From: M3007 sp044347755
GTDB lineage: Bacteria > Bacteroidota > Bacteroidia > Chitinophagales > Saprospiraceae
DNA: 64,000 nt
Direction of reading: 5' to 3'
Assembly: GCA_044347755.1 (NCBI GenBank)
Contig: JBIKUE010000007.1
Coordinates: forward strand, 18,800 to 82,799
Shown: positions 52,239 through 58,969 of the stretch, piece after piece
How the letters are laid out: each line of letters starts with the position of its first letter
How positions within the stretch are numbered: position 1 is the first letter of the stretch
Translations under genes and position numbers: made by a program
The notes under the pieces: generated by a model
The model's input: the letters and a program-made list of their open reading frames with translations, nothing else
What the model was told of the DNA's origin: nothing
Databases searched by the model: none

Positions 52239-53597
52239 TTAAATGGCTTGGATTAGGTCATATTGTGTTACAACATGCATACCTCCAGACCGATCCGTTG
52301 CAATAACTGCCGGAATTTCCTTGGAAATATATCGGTTCAACTGACTGATAGGCAGGTCGTCTTTCACCACGGGGAATGCTTCACCCATAACCTGGCTAAG
52401 CGGCTTTTCAGAGTTATTCAACGGGTTTTCGAGCAAAAAATGCAGCACCTGGGTTTCAGTTATAGAGCCAACTATTTTTTCGCCGTCCAGTACGGGCAAT
52501 TGGCTAAGGTCGTGTGATTTCATCAGTGAAAATGCAGCACGCACAGAATCTCCAACCTGGGCTCCAAAAAACCGTCGATCTTTTTTACGCGCAATAAGAT
52601 CACTAATTTTAAGTTCATCTTCCAAAAATCCACGTTCACGCATCCAGTCATCATTGAAAATCTTTCCAACATATCGGCTGCCGTGGTCGTGAAAAATTAC
52701 TACCACTACGTCATCCTTTTTTAATTTGCCACGCAGTTGCCAAAGTGCACCCATGGCACTTCCTGCAGAATAACCCAGTAACAATCCTTCCTCCCTCGCT
52801 AATCGACGAGCCCACAAGGCTGCATCTTTATCGGTTACTTTTTCAAAAAGGTTTATAAGGCTGAAGTCAACATTTTCCGGCAAAATATCTTCTCCAATAC
52901 CTTCTGTAATATAGGGATAGATTTCTTTGGGATCAAAAATGCCGGTTTCATGGTATTTTTTAAACACGGATCCATAAACGTCAGCGCCCCACACCTGGAT
53001 ATCCGGATTCTGCTCCTTGAGATATTTTGCCGTGCCGCTTACCGTGCCGCCAGTGCCTACACCTACAACCAGGTGGGTGATTTTCCCCTCTGTTTGGGCC
53101 CAGATTTCCGGTCCGGTACTTTCATAATGCGCCTGACGGTTGGAAAGGTTGTCGTATTGATTGCACCAGAACGAGTTGGGTATTTCTGTACTTAGGCGTC
53201 TGGCAACGGAATAATAGGAGCGCGGATCCTCGGGTTCTACATTGGTTGGACAAACGATTACTTCGGCTCCAAGCGCTTTCAGCATATCTACTTTTTCCTT
53301 ACTCTGCTTGTCAGTTGTAGTAAAGATACAACGATACCCGCGCACACAGCCAACCAGAGCCAAACCCATGCCAGTGTTCCCGGAAGTACATTCAATGATA
53401 GTACCACCAGGTTTCAAATCCCCCCGTTTCTCAGCATCATCAATCATCTTAACTGCCATGCGGTCTTTTATACTATGTCCGGGATTGAAGGTTTCAACTT
53501 TAGCCAATACCAATGCCGGAACCTCGGAGGCAACTTTATTGAGCTTTACGAGCGGCGTATTGCCGATGGTTTCCAATACGTTTTTGCAATATTTCAT
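52239..53597 (-). CDS. Cystathionine beta-synthase with CBS-domain pair
   Basis: A 452-residue PLP enzyme joining serine (or O-acetylserine) and homocysteine, or making cysteine. The catalytic fold (about 1-320) shows NPGHSIKDRMA with PLP lysine K44, ECTSGNTGMGLALVG, VGVGTGGTVSGTAKYLK and LLGYSAGSAMGALWQL. The C-terminal part (about 335-452) is a CBS-domain pair (ALSLMKSHDLSQLPVLDGEKIVGSITETQVL; PAVIATDRSGGMHVVTQYDLI) that may sense adenosyl ligands. The longer frame start at 53645 is replaced by ATG 53597, which gives the standard KNVLETIGNTPLVKL start. The gene follows mltG by 70 nt on the same strand and ends at a strong hairpin. Confidence 0.9.
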   Translation of the reverse strand: MKYCKNVLETIGNTPLVKLNKVASEVPALVLAKVETFNPGHSIKDRMAVKMIDDAEKRGDLKPGGTIIECTSGNTGMGLALVGCVRGYRCIFTTTDKQSKEKVDMLKALGAEVIVCPTNVEPEDPRSYYSVARRLSTEIPNSFWCNQYDNLSNRQAHYESTGPEIWAQTEGKITHLVVGVGTGGTVSGTAKYLKEQNPDIQVWGADVYGSVFKKYHETGIFDPKEIYPYITEGIGEDILPENVDFSLINLFEKVTDKDAALWARRLAREEGLLLGYSAGSAMGALWQLRGKLKKDDVVVVIFHDHGSRYVGKIFNDDWMRERGFLEDELKISDLIARKKDRRFFGAQVGDSVRAAFSLMKSHDLSQLPVLDGEKIVGSITETQVLHFLLENPLNNSEKPLSQVMGEAFPVVKDDLPISQLNRYISKEIPAVIATDRSGGMHVVTQYDLIQAI

Positions 53598-53667
53598 GTT
53601 TTGTGTTATTCGGCCAAAGTTTTCCATTCCTTTCAGTAGCGTCAAGGATCACTAAAGAAAGTTTGAA

Positions 53668-54768
53668 TCAGTATTTTCTGGTGCGTACATATGCTTGAAA
53701 TCTTGCCGCATTCACTTTATGTGCTGAAAAAGTTTCAGCAAACGAGTGTGTTCCGGACTCGTCAGGTTTGGCGCAGAAATACAAGTAATTGTGTTTCTGT
53801 GGATTCAAAACAGCATCCAGACTTGGAATAGATGCCATGCTGATTGGACCAGGCGGAAGCCCTTTGTACATATAGGTATTATAAGGGGAGTCAAAGCTTG
53901 TGTGATAATTTGTTACCCGACGGGTTGTAAAGTCCTTGGTCGCAAATACACATGTTGGATCCGCCTGGAGTTTCATATCAATCCGCAAGCGGTTGAGGTA
54001 TACTCCTGCTATAGTAGGTTTTTCGCTCACAGCATTTGTTTCCCGCTCAACAATAGAAGCCAGGGTGTAAACTTCTGCCTCTGTCAAACCCAAGTCTTTT
54101 GCTTTGCTGCGGCGGTTTTCTTTTTCCCAAAAAATGTTATGTTCCTTGATCATGCGCTGCACAAAACCCTTCGCATCCGTATTCCAATACATCTCATAGG
54201 TGTTGGGAATAAATGTTGAAATCATGGTTTCAAGTTTCAGCCCATGTTCTTTAAGCAACTGTGGATTCTTAAAAGCTCTAATCAGCGAGAGTGAATCTGC
54301 CTCAATAAATTTAGATGCTTTTCCAGCCACTTCTTCAAGCAGTCGTTCATTATTCAGAACGACTTTTACGGGCGCTTGCTCGCCATTTCGCAAGTGTTGA
54401 ATCAACTGGCGGTTAGTCCAGCCTGGCTCAATTTTAAATCTGCCAGAACGCATTTTATCCTTCTTATAATTCATTTGTTCGGCAAGCCACCTAAAATTGA
54501 CTTCATCTTGAATGAATCCATTCTTTTTCAAAATATCCACTACACGCTCAAAATCAGCTCCTGTAGGAACATGCACGAAAGGGTTTTCAAGTTTGTCAGG
54601 AACTGAAGGAAACCAAAACCCTTTGATTGGCTGCCAGGCAAAATATGCGCCAGCTAAAATTAGTACTACTGCAACTAGAATGACTTTTTTGAACATAGCG
54701 CTTTTTTGATCCGCTGTTTTCGGTTCTCCGATAGGTCCCGATTGTTGAGGAAAAGTAGATGACAACAT
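53668..54768 (-). CDS. mltG: Endolytic murein transglycosylase MltG
   Basis: A 366-residue inner-membrane enzyme that cuts nascent glycan strands and helps set their length. A single N-terminal membrane helix (about 27-44, VILVAVVLILAGAYFAW) precedes a LysM-like subdomain and the YceG catalytic domain; the catalytic glutamate lies in LASIVERETN, with YNTYMYKGLPPGPISMASIPSLDAVLNPQKHNYLYFCAK at the end. Either ATG 54768 or the later ATG 54696 could start translation; a TAnnTTTG element at 54801-54808 allows both. It is followed 70 nt later by the cystathionine beta-synthase gene. Confidence 0.94.
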   Translation of the reverse strand: MLSSTFPQQSGPIGEPKTADQKSAMFKKVILVAVVLILAGAYFAWQPIKGFWFPSVPDKLENPFVHVPTGADFERVVDILKKNGFIQDEVNFRWLAEQMNYKKDKMRSGRFKIEPGWTNRQLIQHLRNGEQAPVKVVLNNERLLEEVAGKASKFIEADSLSLIRAFKNPQLLKEHGLKLETMISTFIPNTYEMYWNTDAKGFVQRMIKEHNIFWEKENRRSKAKDLGLTEAEVYTLASIVERETNAVSEKPTIAGVYLNRLRIDMKLQADPTCVFATKDFTTRRVTNYHTSFDSPYNTYMYKGLPPGPISMASIPSLDAVLNPQKHNYLYFCAKPDESGTHSFAETFSAHKVNAARFQAYVRTRKY

Positions 54769-54800
54769 AAAAGATTGTTTTATTTATCAATGCTGTAACG

Positions 54801-54808
54801 CAAAGGTA
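54801..54808 (-). promoter_or_regulatory. Bacteroidota -7 promoter element (mltG)
   Basis: TACCTTTG on the minus strand followed by CGTTACAG, 32 nt before the ATG at 54768. Confidence 0.55.
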
Positions 54809-54857
54809 GTGACAGTCTCCCGATCCTTCTTTTCTGTTGATCGAATTCTTTGTTTTT

Positions 54858-54987
54858 GAGGGTGTCTCAAAAGTAATTTTCACCGCAGAGGCAGAGAGGC
54901 GCAGAGGTGTAATGAATTGATTTTCAAGACCTCTGCGTCTCTACGCCTCTGCGGTAAAAATAAAAATGCGACTTATGAGACAGCCTC
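54858..54987. repeat. CCGCAGAGGC palindromic repeat, copy C, nested in a second inverted repeat
   Basis: The inner palindrome runs from ACCGCAGAGGCAGAGAGGCG (54882-54901) to CGTCTCTACGCCTCTGCGGT (54936-54955). Outside it, GAGGGTGTCTCAAAAGT (54858-54874) and ACTTATGAGACAGCCTC (54971-54987) form a 17 bp outer inverted repeat with two mismatches. The element fills the gap between plsC (its stop codon is 2 nt away) and the mltG promoter. Confidence 0.8.
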
Positions 54988-54989
54988 AT

Positions 54990-55712
54990 CTATTTTAAAG
55001 CATTTTTTAGTGTACTGTTTATCCAGGCTTGAGACTGCTGCTGCAACAAGTCTGAATCAGCTTCTACTATTGCTTGTCCGTAATGTACGTCAACCTTGAT
55101 TTCATCGGCTGCAAACCTTTTCCTGGCATGCCCCAAAAAAGTAGCATTACCAACCCAGTAATCAGCCGGGTCTTCATAAACAATCGCCACAGGCACCACC
55201 GGGATATTGTTTTGTGCAGCCATTTTGAATCCACCTTTATTAAAGGGCAAGGTTCCGCTCAAATCCGAGGTTGTACCTTCTGGAAATATCAGTACAGAAA
55301 AATCCGATTTAATCCGGTCCAGCATTTGTTTCAGGGTACCGACCCTACTACCCTGCTGCTCTCTTTTCAAATAAAGGATGCCAGCCATTTGAGCACCTTT
55401 TCCAATTAATGGCCAGGAAGCCAGTTCTGCCTTGGCAACCGGATAAACATCAAGATCCCGAATGACCAGAATGGGATCCAGGTACGATCGGTGATTTGCA
55501 ACCAGTAAGCACGGATAGGATGGCAAATTGCCTTTCACAATTAGGTTAATTCCGAGCTTTGGGAGAAGCGTTCTTGCCCATTTTTGTCGGATTCGCATAG
55601 AACGGCGAATATTATTACCAAAAAGCATATTCATCACACCAATTCGCAGGACAATCCAACTGGTATAGAAAATAAAAAACAAAAAGCGCAGGATGACACG
55701 AAGGGATTTCAC
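54990..55712 (-). CDS. plsC: 1-acyl-sn-glycerol-3-phosphate acyltransferase
   Basis: PlsC acylates lysophosphatidate to phosphatidate at the inner membrane in phospholipid synthesis. The 240-residue product has an N-terminal membrane anchor (LRVILRFLFFIFYTSWIVLRIG), the HX4D catalytic motif in VANHRSYLDPI, a second block with LYLKREQQGSRVGTLKQML, FPEGTTSDLSGTLPFNKGG and VPVVPVAIVYED. The longest frame starts at a TTG (55772) inside the terminator hairpin at 55751-55783, so GTG 55712 is used; a near-consensus -7 element TACCTTTA at 55718-55725 lies right before it, implying an almost leaderless transcript. The start remains uncertain. Confidence 0.85.
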   Translation of the reverse strand: MKSLRVILRFLFFIFYTSWIVLRIGVMNMLFGNNIRRSMRIRQKWARTLLPKLGINLIVKGNLPSYPCLLVANHRSYLDPILVIRDLDVYPVAKAELASWPLIGKGAQMAGILYLKREQQGSRVGTLKQMLDRIKSDFSVLIFPEGTTSDLSGTLPFNKGGFKMAAQNNIPVVPVAIVYEDPADYWVGNATFLGHARKRFAADEIKVDVHYGQAIVEADSDLLQQQSQAWINSTLKNALK

Positions 55713-55750
55713 GCGGCTAAAGGTATTGCAAAGGCAAGAATCCAAAAAAG

Positions 55751-55783
55751 AAAAAGGTGCTTGTATGGACAAACACCTTTTTT
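55751..55783 (-). terminator. Terminator between ytxJ and plsC
   Basis: On the minus strand AAAAAAGGTGTTTGT pairs with the downstream ACAAGCACCTTTTT around CCAT with one mismatched pair; the stem ends in T residues on both strands. It begins about 23 nt after the ytxJ stop codon. Confidence 0.7.
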
Positions 55784-55805
55784 ATCGGTTTATTGTAATG
55801 AACGG

Positions 55806-56159
55806 TCAGGCCCTTGCGGCAAGGTATTCTTCCTTAAGTTCCTGAAATTGAATATCTAAATGAGAGGCATCATAAAAACATTCTCCATCCATGATGAGTA
55901 GCACCTGAGGTGATTCGTGATGTACCTTAAAAGTATTAGCCACCTCGAGAGAAACAGGTCGATGCGCAATCACATCAAGGAAATAAGACTCCACCTCATT
56001 TATTCCAAACGTCCAATCGTCTTCCAGACGAAATTGTGTGATGGAGCAAATATGGCACCGGTTGCTGTGTTTATAAATCAGCACCGGTATCTCTCTTGAT
56101 CGTAATTTGATCTGTTCAATTTGATCAAGATTTTCAAGGGGTTTCCACTGAATTGCCAT
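55806..56159 (-). CDS. ytxJ: Bacilliredoxin-like protein YtxJ
   Basis: A 117-residue thioredoxin-fold protein of the YtxJ/BrxC family linked to bacillithiol-dependent thiol repair. It has the expected PVLIYKHSNRCHICSITQFRLEDDW block with the active-site cysteines in CHIC, and the later PQVLLIMDGECFYDASH strand-helix. Full length for the family. Many Bacteroidota make bacillithiol, but no bshA, bshB or bshC gene is in the window. A 33-residue lipoprotein gene ends 3 nt upstream of its ATG, so the two should share a transcript. Confidence 0.88.
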   Translation of the reverse strand: MAIQWKPLENLDQIEQIKLRSREIPVLIYKHSNRCHICSITQFRLEDDWTFGINEVESYFLDVIAHRPVSLEVANTFKVHHESPQVLLIMDGECFYDASHLDIQFQELKEEYLAARA

Positions 56160-56162
56160 GGA

Positions 56163-56264
56163 TTACAAATCTGCGCCTGGGCAACCGTAGCCTCGGTGGC
56201 AGGATTCGAGAATGAAAAGAGCTGCAATGAATGCAAGCGCAATGAATTTTTGCCAATTTTTCAT
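56163..56264 (-). CDS. 33-residue lipoprotein
   Basis: A very short frame, MKNWQKFIALAFIAALFILE then SCHRGYGCPGADL. It has a basic start, a hydrophobic core and a lipobox-like LESC with cysteine at residue 22, leaving an 11-residue mature peptide CHRGYGCPGAD with two cysteines. Its stop lies 3 nt before the ytxJ ATG, and a TAnnTTTG element is about 110 nt upstream (56375-56382). The clean signal sequence, coupling to ytxJ and the glycine/cysteine-rich tail argue that it is translated. Function unknown; a link to thiol chemistry is a guess from the neighbour. Confidence 0.6.
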   Translation of the reverse strand: MKNWQKFIALAFIAALFILESCHRGYGCPGADL

Positions 56265-56374
56265 GATAAAATCGCTTTATTGCTGAGTGAATGACGATGG
56301 TTCAATGATATGCCTTAAAACGGCAGAGTTTCCTGCTTATTGTAACAAAGGCCATGCCATCCTTAAATTCAGTG

Positions 56375-56382
56375 CAAAATTA
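56375..56382 (-). promoter_or_regulatory. Possible -7 promoter element (small lipoprotein and ytxJ)
   Basis: TAATTTTG on the minus strand followed by CACTGAA, about 110 nt upstream of the 33-residue lipoprotein ATG. Confidence 0.4.
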
Positions 56383-56494
56383 GACATTATTTAATTGTTG
56401 CAGAATTTTTGAAACCGAAAGTGTTAAATTTTAACGATTTTCAGGATAAAATTTTCCAAATCAGCTTTTGAGGGGAGGCAGATTTTGTTATTTT

Positions 56495-58096
56495 TCACCC
56501 AATAGCCGCTTTTACAAATGCTACAAATAGCGGATGTGGGTTTTCTACTGTGCTTTTTAACTCCGGGTGAAATTGAACACCAACAAACCAGGGATGTTCA
56601 GGAATCTCCACGATTTCTACCAGATTTGTATCAGGATTAGTTCCGGAAGCCACCATACCGGCTTTTTCAAATTGTGCCAGGTATTTATTGTTGAATTCCC
56701 AACGGTGACGATGTCGTTCACTGATCTGAGTGGATTTGTAGGCCTCAAAAGCCATGGATTTTTTCCGGATCGTGCAATCGTAAGCACCCAAACGCATGGT
56801 TCCGCCCTTCTGAGTGATATTTTTCTGACTTTCCATCATGTCAATAACCGGATCAGGAGTGGCTGGATTCACCTCAGTACTTGCCGCATCTTTCAACCCG
56901 AGTACATTGCGGGCAAACTCTACGCATGCTGTTTGCATACCGAGGCAAATTCCGAAAAACGGCACATTATTTTCTCGGGCATACCTGATTGCTGAGAGCT
57001 TTCCTTCAATACCCCGTTCACCAAAACCTGGAGCTACCAAAATTCCATTGAGGCCGGCCAGTGACTTGCTTACATCTTTGTAACTACCTTCCAGCGCCTC
57101 TGCATGAATGGGCTGAACCCGCACTTTACATTCATTAACTGCCCCTGCATGGATAAATGCTTCGTAAATGGATTTATACGCATCGGGCAACTCATTGTAT
57201 TTTCCAATCAGCCCGATTTTGATCTCATGCATTGGATTTTTCAGCTTACCCAGGAAATTTTTCCAGGAGGAAAGATTGGGCTCCTTTGTATCCTTCAGGT
57301 GCAGCTTGGAAATTACAACAGAATCCAATCTTTCCTTTAATAAAAGAAGAGGTACATCGTAAATCGTTTCAGCGTCAATCATTTCAATAACTGACGACGT
57401 CTCCACATTGCAAAATTGAGCCATTTTTCGGCGTATATCTATACTAAGTGGATGCTCAGTTCTGCAGGCGAGAATGTCTGGTTGAACACCCAGGCTCAAC
57501 AATTCTTTAACTGAATGCTGCGTGGGCTTTGTTTTTAACTCCTTGGCAGCATTAAGGAATGGAACCAGGGTGAGATGAATAACCAGAGAATGTTCTCTTC
57601 CCAATTCCCAGCGTAACTGACGAACAGATTCAACATAGGGCAGTGATTCTATATCGCCTACAGTCCCCCCCAGCTCTGTAAGTACGATGTCATATTGACC
57701 GGATTGTCCAAGCAATAACATCCGGCGTTTGATTTCATCTGTAATATGTGGTATTACCTGAACCGTTTTGCCCAGGTATGCTCCTGCCCGCTCTTGTTCG
57801 ATGACGGTTTGATAAATCCGGCCTGTAGTTACATTATTAGCCTGCGAAGTAGGAGTGTTCAGGAATCTTTCGTAGTGACCAAGGTCCAGATCAGTTTCAG
57901 CACCATCATCCGTCACATAGCACTCCCCATGTTCATATGGATTAAGGGTGCCTGGATCGACATTGAGGTAAGGATCAAATTTTTGGATAGTTACTGAGAA
58001 GCCCCGGGCTTGCAACAGTTTTGCCAGACTGGCACAAAGAATTCCTTTTCCGAGCGAAGAAGTAACGCCGCCCGTAACAAAGATGTATTTAGTCAT
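56495..58096 (-). CDS. pyrG: CTP synthase
   Basis: PyrG makes CTP from UTP, ATP and glutamine. The 533-residue product has the synthetase domain at the start (KYIFVTGGVTSSLGKGILCASLAKLL, then KFDPYLNVDPGTLNPYEHGECYVTDDGAETDLDLGHYERF) and a class I glutamine amidotransferase domain (about 290-533) with nucleophile cysteine in FFGICLGMQTACVEF and the HPE motif in VGVQFHPELKS. The longer frame start at 58123 would lie in the promoter element at 58121-58128, so ATG 58096 is used. Confidence 0.98.
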   Translation of the reverse strand: MTKYIFVTGGVTSSLGKGILCASLAKLLQARGFSVTIQKFDPYLNVDPGTLNPYEHGECYVTDDGAETDLDLGHYERFLNTPTSQANNVTTGRIYQTVIEQERAGAYLGKTVQVIPHITDEIKRRMLLLGQSGQYDIVLTELGGTVGDIESLPYVESVRQLRWELGREHSLVIHLTLVPFLNAAKELKTKPTQHSVKELLSLGVQPDILACRTEHPLSIDIRRKMAQFCNVETSSVIEMIDAETIYDVPLLLLKERLDSVVISKLHLKDTKEPNLSSWKNFLGKLKNPMHEIKIGLIGKYNELPDAYKSIYEAFIHAGAVNECKVRVQPIHAEALEGSYKDVSKSLAGLNGILVAPGFGERGIEGKLSAIRYARENNVPFFGICLGMQTACVEFARNVLGLKDAASTEVNPATPDPVIDMMESQKNITQKGGTMRLGAYDCTIRKKSMAFEAYKSTQISERHRHRWEFNNKYLAQFEKAGMVASGTNPDTNLVEIVEIPEHPWFVGVQFHPELKSTVENPHPLFVAFVKAAIG

Positions 58097-58120
58097 AAAT
58101 GTTTTGCTTGTTACGGGATG

Positions 58121-58128
58121 CAAAGGTA
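58121..58128 (-). promoter_or_regulatory. Bacteroidota -7 promoter element (pyrG)
   Basis: TACCTTTG on the minus strand, 24 nt before the pyrG ATG; it overlaps the longest frame's start and so decides the shorter one. Confidence 0.6.
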
Positions 58129-58154
58129 CAAAAGGGTTTCACAACCCCACACTT

Positions 58155-58958
58155 TCAAGCCTTAAACTCAAAAACATCTCCATCCTGAAGGAAAGGTAGC
58201 AGCCGTCGGTAGGAGTTTAATTCCGATTTATTCAATTCCAGCGTGATGATATCTTCTTTACCATCATCCAAATGAGCGAAAGCTTGCCCTCCAAAATCTA
58301 CTGCCATGGAGTGGCCAGTATACTCCAGGCCGTTTCCATCTTTTCCGACGATGTTTACTCCCAATACAAAAGATTGATTTTCAATGGCTCTTGCGGTAAG
58401 CAGCGCCCGCCAGTGTTGGATCCTTTTCTCTGGCCAATTGGCTACATAGATTAACAGATCATAATAAGGATTCAATCCGGTAAAAAATGACCCGCGAATA
58501 TTCCTGCTCCACACCGGAAATCGCAAATCATAACATATAAGCGGGCAAATCCTCCATCCTTTCCATTCTGCTACGACGCGTTTCTGCCCTGGCTTAAAAG
58601 TTTCATTTTCTCCAGCCAGGGTAAACAGATGTTTTTTGTCGTACGACTCTATACTACCATCTGGTTTTACAAACACCAGACGATTAAAATAATGTCCATC
58701 TTCAAAACAAATGAAACTTCCTGTCAGGGCTGCTTGCAACAAATTAGCCTGTTGCTTCATCCATTGAATGGTAGAACCATCCATAGGTTCTGCCATGGCC
58801 TCGGCACGCATGGTAAATCCGGTGGTGAACATTTCAGGCAATACCACCAAATCCGTCTTCCCAGCTAAATCAGCCAGTTTTTCAGAAAACATGATCCGGT
58901 TACCCTCCGGATTTTCCCATTGTACGGGAGTTTGAACCAATGAAACTCGTAAAATCAT
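58155..58958 (-). CDS. Omega-amidase-like nitrilase-superfamily hydrolase
   Basis: A 267-residue carbon-nitrogen hydrolase of the YafV/omega-amidase type, which deaminates 2-oxoglutaramate and related amides. The Glu-Lys-Cys triad is readable: VVLPEMFTTGF (E), SYDKKHLF (K) and CPLICYDLRFP (C), with the conserved YVANWPEKRIQHWRALLTARAIENQSFVLGVN after it. ATG 58958 is used because the longer frame begins at TTG 58973, inside the stop region of the upstream gene. It starts 11 nt after the SprB giant's stop codon and so is probably co-transcribed, though no functional link is obvious. Confidence 0.85.
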   Translation of the reverse strand: MILRVSLVQTPVQWENPEGNRIMFSEKLADLAGKTDLVVLPEMFTTGFTMRAEAMAEPMDGSTIQWMKQQANLLQAALTGSFICFEDGHYFNRLVFVKPDGSIESYDKKHLFTLAGENETFKPGQKRVVAEWKGWRICPLICYDLRFPVWSRNIRGSFFTGLNPYYDLLIYVANWPEKRIQHWRALLTARAIENQSFVLGVNIVGKDGNGLEYTGHSMAVDFGGQAFAHLDDGKEDIITLELNKSELNSYRRLLPFLQDGDVFEFKA

Positions 58959-58969
58959 TTTAAAGGGTT

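Noticed and set aside
37591..54956. CCGCAGAGGC repeats as a CRISPR array
   Set aside because: The copies are kilobases apart, palindromic and lack regular spacers or cas genes.
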